A stretch of 64,000 nucleotides of DNA from Eubacteriales bacterium (lineage in GTDB: Bacteria > Bacillota > Clostridia > Saccharofermentanales > DTU023), in the NCBI GenBank assembly GCA_030537525.1, contig JAUNVU010000005.1:1-64000 (forward strand), in the 5' to 3' direction. Under the pieces are notes generated by a model. It saw only the letters and a program-made list of their open reading frames with translations, was not told the DNA's origin and ran no database searches. Positions within the stretch are counted from its first letter, which is position 1. Every line of letters starts with the position of its first letter. The position numbers and the translations under genes were made by a program. Shown here piece by piece: positions 1 to 6,701 of this stretch.

Positions 1-2
1 TG

Positions 3-62
3 AATGAAGAGGGCCACGGCCGTGCTGAATCAATAGTTGAAGCTATTGCAGCAGAGCACTAG
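3..62 (+). CDS. 3' end of an upstream gene, possibly UDP-GlcNAc 2-epimerase
   Basis: This is an open frame running in from outside the window and ending at TAG 60-62. Only 19 codons are visible. The tail contains GHGRAESIVEAI, which resembles the C-terminal GDGxAxERIVxAI segment of non-hydrolysing UDP-N-acetylglucosamine 2-epimerases. That similarity is the only basis for the name and is weak. The frame could also be chance, since there is no start or Shine-Dalgarno site to test. Confidence 0.3.
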   Translation, partial: NEEGHGRAESIVEAIAAEH

Positions 63-78
63 TTATTAAAATATTTTA

Positions 79-87
79 TGCTATACT
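79..87 (+). promoter_or_regulatory. extended -10 promoter candidate for the GlsB-type gene
   Basis: TGCTATACT is a TGn extended -10 element about 90 bases upstream of the next gene. I see no good -35 hexamer at the proper distance, so it would depend on the extended -10. Weak evidence. Confidence 0.35.
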
Positions 88-177
88 AGTGTTTGATAAG
101 CGTTATGCAGTAATCTTAACTTTAGATTCATAGAATCCTCAGTTAGGATTTATCGGAACAAAATTTAGGAGGAATAT

Positions 178-426
178 ATGGGAATTTTAGCATGGTTATT
201 AGTTGGTGGTGTTGCAGGTTGGTTAGCAGGCATGATCATGAAGGAAGAAGGCGGTCTAGTTAAGAACGTTGTCGTCGGTATTGTCGGCGCCTTCATCGGT
301 GGTGCAATCATGAATGGTATCAAGGCTCCAACAGCAGGCTTCACTGGCTTCAGTGTCGGTTCAGTCCTGACCGCTCTACTCGGTTCAATCATTCTAATCG
401 CCGTTTTGAGAATGATCCGCCGCTAA
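178..426 (+). CDS. GlsB/YeaQ/YmgE family small membrane protein
   Basis: An 82-residue, very hydrophobic protein of the transglycosylase-associated (GlsB/YeaQ/YmgE) family, usually linked to general stress. Three membrane segments are visible (about residues 3-20, 27-46 and 58-78), with the glycine-rich start LAWLLVGGVAGWLAGMIM and the VVGIVGAFIGG motif typical of the family. AGGAGG lies seven bases before the ATG. It is a single-gene unit followed at once by a strong terminator. The molecular function of the family is not established. In Gram-positive bacteria these proteins often belong to the same stress response as Asp23/AmaP, which are encoded near 30 kb in this window. Confidence 0.85.
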   Translation: MGILAWLLVGGVAGWLAGMIMKEEGGLVKNVVVGIVGAFIGGAIMNGIKAPTAGFTGFSVGSVLTALLGSIILIAVLRMIRR

Positions 427-447
427 TTATTTAATTTAGCAAAAGTA

Positions 448-478
448 GAAGAGAGAGCAGCTGCTCTCTCTTTTTTCT
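448..478 (+). terminator. Rho-independent terminator after the GlsB-type gene
   Basis: A perfect 10-bp inverted repeat, GAGAGAGCAG/CTGCTCTCTC (451-470), is followed directly by six T residues. Confidence 0.9.
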
Positions 479-505
479 TGCTCTTAAATTGCAAATTCAA
501 GGAAT

Positions 506-537
506 AAAAAAGAGCCCACCAGTCGGTAGGCTCTTTT
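506..537 (-). terminator. Terminator of the ribosomal protein operon, after rplL
   Basis: Read on the minus strand, AAAAGAGCCTACC-GACT-GGTGGGCTCTTTTTT forms a long stem with a four-base loop and ends in a T run. It lies just downstream of rplL, so the transcript ends here instead of continuing into rpoBC. Confidence 0.9.
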
Positions 538-553
538 AATTCGCTTATCAGTC

Positions 554-928
554 TTACTTGAGTTCGACTTCGGCGCCAGCTTCTTCCAGAGCTTGCTTGA
601 TCTCTTCGGCTTCTTCCTTGGAGACGTTTTCCTTGACTTCCTTGGGTGCTGCGTCGACAACTGCCTTCGCATCCTTGAGGCCAAGGCCGGTGATCTTCTG
701 GACTGCCTTGATGACGGGGATCTTGGATCCGCCTGGGCTCTTGAGAATAACGGTGAATTCGCTCTTCTCTTCTTCGCCACCAGCAGCAGGTGCTGCGCCT
801 GGGGCAACGGCCATCATGGCTGCGGCAGATACGCCAAATTCGTCTTCGAGAGCCTTGACTAGGTCGTTCAGCTCGATGACGCTGAGGCTCTTAACTTCTT
901 CAATAATCTTGGTAATTTTTTCTGACAT
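554..928 (-). CDS. rplL: 50S ribosomal protein L7/L12
   Basis: The L7/L12 stalk protein, 124 residues, normal length. The N-terminal dimerisation helix (about 1-30) contains [20 protein letters not shown]. An Ala/Gly-rich hinge (about 36-52) follows, and then the C-terminal domain with the factor-binding segment [20 protein letters not shown]. It binds the L10 stalk base as dimers and recruits translation GTPases. It is the last gene of the rpmG-to-rplL unit, 27 bases after rplJ, with a Shine-Dalgarno GGAAA before the ATG. Confidence 0.98.
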   Translation of the reverse strand: MSEKITKIIEEVKSLSVIELNDLVKALEDEFGVSAAAMMAVAPGAAPAAGGEEEKSEFTVILKSPGGSKIPVIKAVQKITGLGLKDAKAVVDAAPKEVKENVSKEEAEEIKQALEEAGAEVELK

Positions 929-955
929 TTTAATTATTTCCTTTCAGATAGATGA

Positions 956-1621
956 TTACTCAGCATCGGCTGCGGGCTCTTCTGTGGCAGCTTCTGCACT
1001 TTCTTCTTGTGGGGCTTCTTCAGCTGGTGCTGCTTCCTCTGCGGGTGCGGCTTCGGCAGCTGGAGCCTCCTCAGCAGCTGGCTCTTCTTTGCTTACGCCA
1101 GCAGCAAGATCGGCTAGATTCTCTAGACCCTGCTCCTCGCAAGCCTTGGCGGCCGCGTTTAGGGTCATAGCTAGTGAAGTGATCGGGAAGAGTAAGCTGG
1201 ATACCAACTGACCATATAGGGTCTCTTGAGTTGGGATGCTGGCGAGCTGATCTATCAGGCTCATCTCAGCGAGCTTACCTTCGACGACGCCACCCTTGAT
1301 CTTGATCTTAAACTTGTCGACGAATTCCTTGACCAGACGTGGTGCTAAAACAACGTCATCGGTCGAGAAGGCCAGTGCGGTTGGACCGACTAGCTCGTCG
1401 CTGGTCTCGACATCTAGGGCTTGCAAGGCACGGCGGCTGATATTGTTCTTGATAACGCGATACTGCACGCCTTCCTTGCGGAATGCTGCACGCATCTCGG
1501 TATCCTGAGCGACGGTCAGACCCTTGTAGTCAGTAAAGACTATGGACTGAGCTTCTCTCAGCTCATCAGCCAGCTTCTGTACGCTTGCCTTCTTTTGCGC
1601 CAGAATTTTGGGACTCGGCAT
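956..1621 (-). CDS. rplJ: 50S ribosomal protein L10 with an acidic Ala/Glu/Pro tail
   Basis: L10 of the ribosomal stalk, which anchors L7/L12 dimers to 23S rRNA. The L10 core is clear (residues 1 to about 175, with FTDYKGLTVAQ near the N-terminus). L10 is usually 165-178 residues. Here residues 178-221 form a low-complexity tail made almost only of A, E and P, which is unusual. The start is set by AGGAGG six bases before the ATG. The upstream untranslated region carries the L10 leader RNA, so the rplJ-rplL level is probably set by L10 binding its own mRNA. Confidence 0.97.
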   Translation of the reverse strand: MPSPKILAQKKASVQKLADELREAQSIVFTDYKGLTVAQDTEMRAAFRKEGVQYRVIKNNISRRALQALDVETSDELVGPTALAFSTDDVVLAPRLVKEFVDKFKIKIKGGVVEGKLAEMSLIDQLASIPTQETLYGQLVSSLLFPITSLAMTLNAAAKACEEQGLENLADLAAGVSKEEPAAEEAPAAEAAPAEEAAPAEEAPQEESAEAATEEPAADAE

Positions 1622-1646
1622 TGAACTTCCTCCTATTGATATTTAA

Positions 1647-1675
1647 ATACCCCTCACGCACAGGACGGAGGGGTA
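1647..1675 (-). promoter_or_regulatory. Hairpin between the L10 leader and rplJ
   Basis: On the minus strand ACCCCTC and GAGGGGT (1649-1674) pair around a 12-base loop, followed by AT-rich sequence and then the rplJ Shine-Dalgarno site. It may be the downstream partner of the L10 leader, as an attenuator or ribosome-site switch. There is no proper T run, so I do not call it a terminator. Confidence 0.5.
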
Positions 1676-1755
1676 GAGATAATCTATACTCCGCCTCGGG
1701 TGGCGCGTTAGCATTCTACCTTGCGGTACCACCGGTCTCTGGCGACAGGGTTATT
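1676..1755 (-). ncRNA. Ribosomal protein L10 leader
   Basis: The 150-base untranslated stretch before rplJ contains, on the minus strand, CCAGAGACCGGTGGT, then a short hairpin (ACCGCAAGGT), then AATGCTAA and CCACCCGAGG. These are the conserved blocks of the L10 leader (AGAC..GGUGGU, UUAAU-like loop, CCGAGG), which mimics the L10 site on 23S rRNA. In known cases L10, or the L10-L12 complex, binds it and lowers rplJ-rplL expression. The exact edges are estimated. Confidence 0.85.
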
Positions 1756-1770
1756 TACTTATTAGGGCGT

Positions 1771-2463
1771 CTACTTAACGCCAGTGTTGACCTTGATACC
1801 TGGGCCCATCGAAGCTGCAATAGTGCAGTTTCTCAGGTAGCGACCCTTGGCCGCTGCTGGACGCGCCTTAACAATAGCATCCATCAGAGTATCGAAGTTT
1901 TCTAATAGCTGTTCTTCAGTGAAAGAGCACTTTCCAATTGGGCAGTGAATAATATTGGACTTGTCGAGGCGGTATTCAATCTTACCAGCCTTGGCCTCTT
2001 CTACTGCCTTGGCAACTTCCATGGTGACTGTGCCACTCTTGGGGTTCGGCATCAGGCCCTTGGGACCTAGGATACGGCCGAGACGCCCGACTACACCCAT
2101 CATGTCTGGAGTAGCGATGATGACGTCAAAGTCAAACCAATTTTCTTTTTGAATTTTCTCAGCGAGCTCGTCGGCACCGACGAAGTCTGCGCCAGCTTCC
2201 TTGGCTTCATCAGCCTTGGCTCCCTTGGCGAAGACTAGTACACGCATGGACTTACCAGTACCATGTGGCAGAACGACTGCACCTCTGACCTGCTGGTCAG
2301 CATGTCTGGAGTCGACGCCGAGGCGGCAGTGGAATTCAACAGTCTCGTCGAATTTCGTGCTGCCAGTTGCCTTAACTAGCTTAACTGCTTCGCTGGGTTC
2401 GTAAAATTTGCTCTTGTCTACGAGCTCAGCAACCTTGCGATAACGCTTACCGTGTTTTGCCAT
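1771..2463 (-). CDS. rplA: 50S ribosomal protein L1
   Basis: L1 of the ribosomal L1 stalk, 230 residues as in other bacteria. The N-terminus [18 protein letters not shown] and the signature around [28 protein letters not shown](SGTV) near residues 118-145 are clear. It binds 23S rRNA near the E site and in many bacteria represses its own L11-L1 mRNA. It follows rplK by 11 bases, with AGGAGGGG before the ATG. The next gene, rplJ, is separated by the 150-base L10 leader region. Confidence 0.98.
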   Translation of the reverse strand: MAKHGKRYRKVAELVDKSKFYEPSEAVKLVKATGSTKFDETVEFHCRLGVDSRHADQQVRGAVVLPHGTGKSMRVLVFAKGAKADEAKEAGADFVGADELAEKIQKENWFDFDVIIATPDMMGVVGRLGRILGPKGLMPNPKSGTVTMEVAKAVEEAKAGKIEYRLDKSNIIHCPIGKCSFTEEQLLENFDTLMDAIVKARPAAAKGRYLRNCTIAASMGPGIKVNTGVK

Positions 2464-2474
2464 TCTACCCCTCC

Positions 2475-2906
2475 TTATGCATCCATGTTGACGGTGATAC
2501 CCATCGAACGAGCTGTACCTGCAACCATGCGTGCACAGGCCTCTAGGTCTGAAGCATTGGATTCTTCGAGTTTAATCTCGGCAATCTTCAGGCACTCGGA
2601 CCAGGGGATCTCTGCAACCTTGTTCTTATTGGGCTCGCCTGAACCTAAGTCGATATTGCAAGCCTTCTTCAAGAGTACGGGCACCGGGGGTTTCTTGGTA
2701 ATAAAGGTAAATGAGCGGTCCTGATAGACTGTGATGACGACAGGAATGATATATCCTGCATCCTTCGCTGTGCGCTCATTAAAATCCTTGACAAACTGCG
2801 CGATATTCAAACCGTGCGCACCAAGGGCTGGTCCCACCGGTGGCGCTGGAGTTGCCTTCCCTGCCGGGATCTGCAACTTAACTATAGCCATTACTTTCTT
2901 AGCCAT
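2475..2906 (-). CDS. rplK: 50S ribosomal protein L11
   Basis: L11, 143 residues, part of the GTPase-associated centre together with L10 and L7/L12. The sequence has the L11 N-terminal domain with [20 protein letters not shown] and the C-terminal RNA-binding domain ending in [14 protein letters not shown] three codons upstream (2915) is also open, but GGGAGG lies eight bases before the ATG at 2906 and would abut the GTG, so the ATG is the start. It is preceded by a 64-base gap after nusG that holds two small hairpins. Confidence 0.98.
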   Translation of the reverse strand: MAKKVMAIVKLQIPAGKATPAPPVGPALGAHGLNIAQFVKDFNERTAKDAGYIIPVVITVYQDRSFTFITKKPPVPVLLKKACNIDLGSGEPNKNKVAEIPWSECLKIAEIKLEESNASDLEACARMVAGTARSMGITVNMDA

Positions 2907-2970
2907 TGTGGCCACCTCCCAATTTATATTCTTAACTCAAATTGAGCCTAGATAAGTATATACACTTATC

Positions 2971-3507
2971 CTAAATGCGCAAGATCTGAGTTAATTCCAA
3001 TTCTACAGGTGTTTCGCGGCCAAACATCGAAACTTCGACTATGACCTTCTTCTTCTCACTGTCGATCTCCTGAACCACACCTGTGAAAGATTCCAGAGGA
3101 CCTTGAATAATTCTAACTGAATCACCGATACCGTAGTCGACAACTGGATCCAGATTCTGCACCAGACCCATAATCATCAGTTCTTCGTCGGTCAGCGGCA
3201 CGGGATGCGTGCTTGAGGGGCCGACGAAGCCTGTAACACCACGGGTGTTACGAACTATGTACCAAATCTCGTCAGTTAAAATGAGCTTGACTAAAACATA
3301 ACCGGGATAGATCTTGCGGTCGTAGATCTTACGCTTGCCATCCTTGATTTCCACTACCTGCTCTGTGGGCACAGAAATCTCTTGGATATAATCTTCGAGA
3401 CCGCGATTCTCCACGATCATCTCAAGCGTATCCTTGACCTTGTTCTCATAGCCAGAATAAGTATGAATTACATACCACTTAGCTTCTTGTTCGCCGTGTC
3501 GACCCAT
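2971..3507 (-). CDS. nusG: Transcription termination/antitermination protein NusG
   Basis: NusG, 178 residues. The NGN domain (residues about 8-115) begins KWYVIHTYSGYENKVK and contains PGYVLVKL and the VRNTRGVTGFVG segment. A C-terminal KOW domain carries DSVRIIQGPLESFTGVVQEID. It binds RNA polymerase and links it to ribosomes or Rho. It sits between secE and rplK, the usual bacterial order. The Shine-Dalgarno site before the ATG is weak (GAGGCG), which suggests coupling to secE. Confidence 0.98.
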   Translation of the reverse strand: MGRHGEQEAKWYVIHTYSGYENKVKDTLEMIVENRGLEDYIQEISVPTEQVVEIKDGKRKIYDRKIYPGYVLVKLILTDEIWYIVRNTRGVTGFVGPSSTHPVPLTDEELMIMGLVQNLDPVVDYGIGDSVRIIQGPLESFTGVVQEIDSEKKKVIVEVSMFGRETPVELELTQILRI

Positions 3508-3528
3508 TATCTATCGCCTCAATACTCT

Positions 3529-3774
3529 CTAGTGTCCGCTATAGAAGCCGGTCGCATTGAGGACGCCCTGGATCGCCATATCAAACAGCCAAATACTGAC
3601 GGCCGCTACTAGGATAATCACAAGTACGGTCGTCGTATTCTGACGCAGCGTCGGCCAATCGGGCCAGGAAACGCGTTTTAGCTCTTGAAAGATATTCTTG
3701 AAGAAATTTCTGATTCTCTTGAAGAAACCAGGCTTCTCAACCCTAGAGCGCTGTCCCTTATCCTTGCGTGCCAT
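3529..3774 (-). CDS. secE: Preprotein translocase subunit SecE
   Basis: SecE, 81 residues, the single-span type of Gram-positive bacteria. A basic N-terminus is followed by the amphipathic helix FKNIFQELKRVSWPDWPTLRQ and one transmembrane segment (about 51-75). It holds SecY together in the translocon. Its ATG overlaps the rpmG stop codon by one base (TAATG), so translation is probably coupled. Confidence 0.97.
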   Translation of the reverse strand: MARKDKGQRSRVEKPGFFKRIRNFFKNIFQELKRVSWPDWPTLRQNTTTVLVIILVAAVSIWLFDMAIQGVLNATGFYSGH

Positions 3775-3938
3775 TATTTAGTCTCCCGATGTAGGGTGTG
3801 CTTGCGACAGAAGGGGCAGAACTTCTTCATCTCTAGCTTATCGCTGGAGTTTCTCTTGTTCTTCTTCGTGTCGTAGTTTCTCTGCTTGCACTCTGCACAT
3901 GCAAAGGTGATTTTAATGCGATCGCCTACTTTAGCCAT
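3774..3938 (-). CDS. rpmG: 50S ribosomal protein L33
   Basis: L33, 54 residues, zinc-ribbon type with two CxxC pairs (CAEC and CPFC), which marks the zinc-binding paralogue. The frame is open for 17 further codons upstream, but GGAGG lies six bases before the ATG at 3938 and the L33 fold starts there ([17 protein letters not shown]). It is the first gene of the rpmG-secE-nusG-rplK-rplA-rplJ-rplL unit and follows a leader of about 100 bases. Confidence 0.96.
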   Translation of the reverse strand: MAKVGDRIKITFACAECKQRNYDTKKNKRNSSDKLEMKKFCPFCRKHTLHRETK

Positions 3939-3984
3939 CGTAACCTCCAAAGTCCACGAAAAAGCCCGATTCCCATCGTGCTTT

Positions 3985-4036
3985 CCCAATTACGTCTTGA
4001 TTTTTCCGTGCAAAAAAAAAGACCGGCTGCACGGAA
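3985..4036 (-). promoter_or_regulatory. Leader hairpin of the rpmG operon
   Basis: On the minus strand TCCGTGCA and TGCACGGA pair around a loop that contains nine T residues, in the 5' leader between the promoter and rpmG. The T run sits in the loop and not after the stem, so this is not a classical terminator. A regulatory role is inferred only. Confidence 0.4.
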
Positions 4037-4045
4037 AGCAATATC

Positions 4046-4073
4046 AGAATAACACATGATACCTAGCTGTCAA
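4046..4073 (-). promoter_or_regulatory. Sigma-A promoter of the rpmG-secE-nusG-rpl operon
   Basis: The minus strand shows TTGACA (4068-4073), a 16-base spacer and TATTCT (4046-4051). The -35 is perfect. The element lies over the last codons of the small ORF encoded at 4063-4215. Confidence 0.75.
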
Positions 4074-4215
4074 GGCTTCTGCCAATACTTGCCCGAATTA
4101 ATTTCTTGGCGATGAATACCGCAGCTAGAAATCCCGCAGTCAAAACTGTCCCTGCAGCCCCAATTACTCCCATCAGTAGCACACTCAATTTGTAGTTCTT
4201 ACGAATATCTTTCAT
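4063..4215 (-). CDS. Small single-span membrane protein (unrecognised)
   Basis: A 50-codon frame starting MKDIRKNYKLSVLLMG and ending with TAG at 4063. It has a basic N-terminus, one hydrophobic stretch (about residues 10-36) and a basic tail (AKKLIRASIGRS). AGGAG lies seven bases before the ATG, and the start codon is 78 bases from the divergent asparaginase start. I do not recognise it. Its last codons overlap the -35 of the rpmG operon promoter, so transcription of this ORF would run into that operon. Confidence 0.55.
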   Translation of the reverse strand: MKDIRKNYKLSVLLMGVIGAAGTVLTAGFLAAVFIAKKLIRASIGRSLDS

Positions 4216-4293
4216 CAATCACTCCTTTATTTAATATTAGACCATTTAGGAGACAAGCGATAGAATCTAGGTGGATTAATTTAGGAGGATGCC

Positions 4294-5289
4294 ATGGAAG
4301 TCTTAGCTAAAACATACAGAGGTGAGCTTGCCGACCTCTTTACACACGGCACTTGGGCCGTAGTCGATGCCGAAGGCAGAATTATAGCTGCCCAGGGAGA
4401 TCCTAAAGAATACGCCTTCGCCAGATCTTCTGCTAAGCTGCTCCAGGCTCTACTCCCGCTTTCGCTCGGCGCCAGTCAGCAATTTGACTGGTCCGCCTCT
4501 GAAATCGCCCAGATCTGCGCCTCCCATTCAGGAGAGCAATACCATATTGAAACCGTGACCTTGCTCCTGCAGAAAATCGGTCTCAACGAGGCCGCCCTAC
4601 AATGCGGCCCACACTACCCTTTCGACGCCACCAGCCGCAAGCAAATGGAGGAAGCTGGCGAAACAGCGCGTGCCATCCACAATAATTGCAGCGGTAAGCA
4701 CGCCGGCATGCTGACTGCAGCCATACTAATGGGAGCAGATCCCGCAAGCTATTATCACTTGTCGCACCCAGTCCAGCAGGCGATCATCGAGATTATTCAG
4801 ACCATCACGGACCTACCCGAAACAGCGATCAAATTGGCCACCGACGGCTGCAGCGTCCCTGTTCACGCCGTACCGATAGCTAAATTTGCCTATGCCATGG
4901 CCCGTCTGGCCGCACCTGAAACCCTGCCAGACAAATTGGCAAAAGCTGCGGTAAAAATCACCCAGGCGCTCAGAGCTGAGCCGAAGTTTGCCTCTGGCAC
5001 CGAACGCATCGACCGCCACCTCATCGAGCGGGCAAGTGAGCCCTTGGTCGTCAAGTCTGGTGCCAATGGCTACTATGCTGGCTTTCTGCCTGATCGTAAA
5101 TGGGGCTTTGCCCTCAAAACTTACGATGGCAATGGCCGAATACGTGACCTCATAGCCAGTGAACTTTTATATCGGCTTGGCGCCATAGATGATGTGGAGA
5201 TGGAATTCATACGTGAGTTTACAGCAGTTCCTGTCAAGAACTGGCGCGGTGATATTGTCGGCCATGTCGAGACCTGTTTGAATGCATAA
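4294..5289 (+). CDS. L-asparaginase, ReAV-like (Asparaginase_II family)
   Basis: A 331-residue protein of the rhizobial-type asparaginase family (PF06089), which hydrolyses L-asparagine to aspartate and ammonia and is unrelated to the common AnsA/AnsB enzymes. The hallmark residues of the Rhizobium etli enzyme are present: an S-x-x-K pair (S45/K48 in RSSAK), the NNCSGKHAG block with C132 and K135, and C186 in DGCSVP, which together form the zinc site and nucleophile region. AGGAGG lies five bases before the ATG. It has no signal peptide, so it should act in the cytoplasm. The next gene overlaps its 3' end by eight bases. Confidence 0.88.
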   Translation: MEVLAKTYRGELADLFTHGTWAVVDAEGRIIAAQGDPKEYAFARSSAKLLQALLPLSLGASQQFDWSASEIAQICASHSGEQYHIETVTLLLQKIGLNEAALQCGPHYPFDATSRKQMEEAGETARAIHNNCSGKHAGMLTAAILMGADPASYYHLSHPVQQAIIEIIQTITDLPETAIKLATDGCSVPVHAVPIAKFAYAMARLAAPETLPDKLAKAAVKITQALRAEPKFASGTERIDRHLIERASEPLVVKSGANGYYAGFLPDRKWGFALKTYDGNGRIRDLIASELLYRLGAIDDVEMEFIREFTAVPVKNWRGDIVGHVETCLNA

Positions 5290-5632
5290 ATTCACTTGCC
5301 CTCTATGCCCGAATAAATGTCAGCTCACAGTCTATGAAGAGGCAGATTTTAAAGTTACGGGAAATGGCTGTGTCAAGGGTCAGGCTTACGGTCGCAACCA
5401 AGTTTTAAAACCCGTGCGCTTCCTCACTTCTGTCGTCAGAGTAAACAGCAAATTGCGCTCTCGCTGCACTGTGAGGACAGATCGACCCGTGCCCGAAGAG
5501 CTGCTTGAACCCATTTTGGCAGAGTTGAAGAAGACAGTCTGCGAACCTCCCGTCCGTGCAGGTCAGACCTTAATTGCCAATATCCTAGATTCCGAGATAA
5601 ATATTATTGCTACGCGAAACATCAAAGCCTGA
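5282..5632 (+). CDS. DUF1667 zinc/iron-binding-type protein
   Basis: A 116-residue DUF1667 protein. Four cysteines in the first 30 residues (C6, C9, C13 in CPLCPNKC, and C30 in NGCVKG) look like a metal or Fe-S site. DUF1667 genes usually sit beside a glycerol-3-phosphate-dehydrogenase-like FAD protein; none is present here. The gene instead overlaps the asparaginase gene by eight bases, so the two are probably translated together. Function unknown. Confidence 0.85.
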   Translation: MHKFTCPLCPNKCQLTVYEEADFKVTGNGCVKGQAYGRNQVLKPVRFLTSVVRVNSKLRSRCTVRTDRPVPEELLEPILAELKKTVCEPPVRAGQTLIANILDSEINIIATRNIKA

Positions 5633-5669
5633 AATCCGCCAGCAGCATATGGCTTAAAACAAGGCATAT

Positions 5670-5678
5670 TGCTATAAT
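5670..5678 (+). promoter_or_regulatory. Extended -10 promoter of the kinase-like/HPRT-like pair
   Basis: TGCTATAAT is a perfect TGn-TATAAT extended -10. The start codon of the next gene is only 18 bases further on, so the leader would be very short. No clear -35 is visible. Confidence 0.6.
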
Positions 5679-5696
5679 TATGCGAGGAGGTGGGTC

Positions 5697-6701
5697 GTGG
5701 CTATCATTACAGTCTCCAGCGAAGTTGCCGCATATGGCAGAGAGTTTTCTGAACGTCTAGCAGATCGGTATTTTGCCGAATTTATCTATAGAGATGATCT
5801 CGTCGAGCGCTTTATTAAACCGCTCGCCAGCGAACACGAATTATATTTATTAAAGATCAGTCCCAAGCAGTACCTGGCCGAGAGCAGCGCTGGCATCTCC
5901 TTCTATGACTATATATACGGTGCTCTACACGAATTAGCCAGCCGAGCCAATCTCGTCCTCTCCGACTGCGGCGGACAATTCTACCTAGCCAACTTTCCTG
6001 GCGCCACGCATATCCGCTTGATTGCCGATAGAAATTTTCGCAGAGAGCGCTTCAAGCGGCGAAACGAAGAATTGATTTCTCGTGAAAAATACGACAATCT
6101 CACCTACAGAGACCTCGTCTACCCAGCCGCTTCTGACTTTGGCGAGGTCTTCGACCAAGTCGAGAAACTAGAGCGCCGCTTCTATAACACCGTATTTAAG
6201 GGTCAGAGCGAGGCCGAGGCCACCCATTATGATGCCGTCTTAAACAGCGGCAGACTGTCCTTTGAATCGATGTTTAAGTTGGTGGACGAGCTGGTACTCG
6301 AACGACAAATTCAAAAAGAACTAGAAGCCTACCAGAGTGAAGAAGAAACTGGCCAGCTGCGTCAGGCCAAGTACTTTGAGCTTAAAAATGAGAGCGAGCG
6401 AGAATTTGCCAGACTGCTTGACCTCTATCGAATTGAGTGGCGTTATGAGCCAAAGACCTTTCCAATAGATCGGGATATGCAGGGTCGCGTAACCCTGGCC
6501 TTTTCCCCTGATTTCTACCTACCTCGCTTCAAGCTCTTCATCGAGCTAACTACCATGAAGCAAAGCTATGTCAGCATCAAGAAGCAGAAGCTCAAGAAAC
6601 TACAAGAGCTCTACCCCGATGTGCGCTGTAAAATTGTCTATAAGAAGGACTTCGAAGCTCTATTTAAGCGCTTCGAAGCAAGCGGTACTATCTATGATTG
6701 A
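5697..6701 (+). CDS. Cytidylate-kinase-like protein fused to a PD-(D/E)XK-like domain
   Basis: A 334-residue protein starting with GTG, six bases after AGGAGG. Residues 1 to about 190 resemble the cytidylate-kinase-like family (opening ITVSSEVAAYGREFSERLADRY, and a LIADRNFRRERFKRRNE segment like the LID region). The P-loop is not canonical: where kinases have GSGG or GxGKS this protein has AAYGREF. Residues about 230-325 look like a restriction-endonuclease-type fold, with E in SEREFARLL, D272 in SPDFYLP and E283 in FIELTT, but the catalytic lysine position is T285. Domain calls are by eye. The downstream HPRT-like gene overlaps by eight bases, so the two products probably work together. Both look catalytically altered, and a regulatory or binding role is a reasonable inference. 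Confidence 0.6.
   Translation: MAIITVSSEVAAYGREFSERLADRYFAEFIYRDDLVERFIKPLASEHELYLLKISPKQYLAESSAGISFYDYIYGALHELASRANLVLSDCGGQFYLANFPGATHIRLIADRNFRRERFKRRNEELISREKYDNLTYRDLVYPAASDFGEVFDQVEKLERRFYNTVFKGQSEAEATHYDAVLNSGRLSFESMFKLVDELVLERQIQKELEAYQSEEETGQLRQAKYFELKNESEREFARLLDLYRIEWRYEPKTFPIDRDMQGRVTLAFSPDFYLPRFKLFIELTTMKQSYVSIKKQKLKKLQELYPDVRCKIVYKKDFEALFKRFEASGTIYD

Noticed and set aside
558-1211. Plus-strand 217-codon ORF antisense to rplL/rplJ
   Set aside because: Shadow frame of the Ala/Glu-rich coding region; serine/alanine-rich translation without start signals.
1640-1760. T-box leader before rplJ
   Set aside because: The region contains GGTGGTACC-like bases that resemble a T-box end, but the conserved AGAC..GGTGGT..TAA..CCGAGG blocks and the gene context fit the L10 leader.
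2907-2915. GTG start of rplK nine bases upstream
   Set aside because: GGGAGG directly abuts the GTG, while it is spaced eight bases from the ATG at 2906.
3939-3989. Longer N-terminus of L33
   Set aside because: L33 begins at MAKVGDR with a good Shine-Dalgarno; the extra 17 codons are leader sequence.
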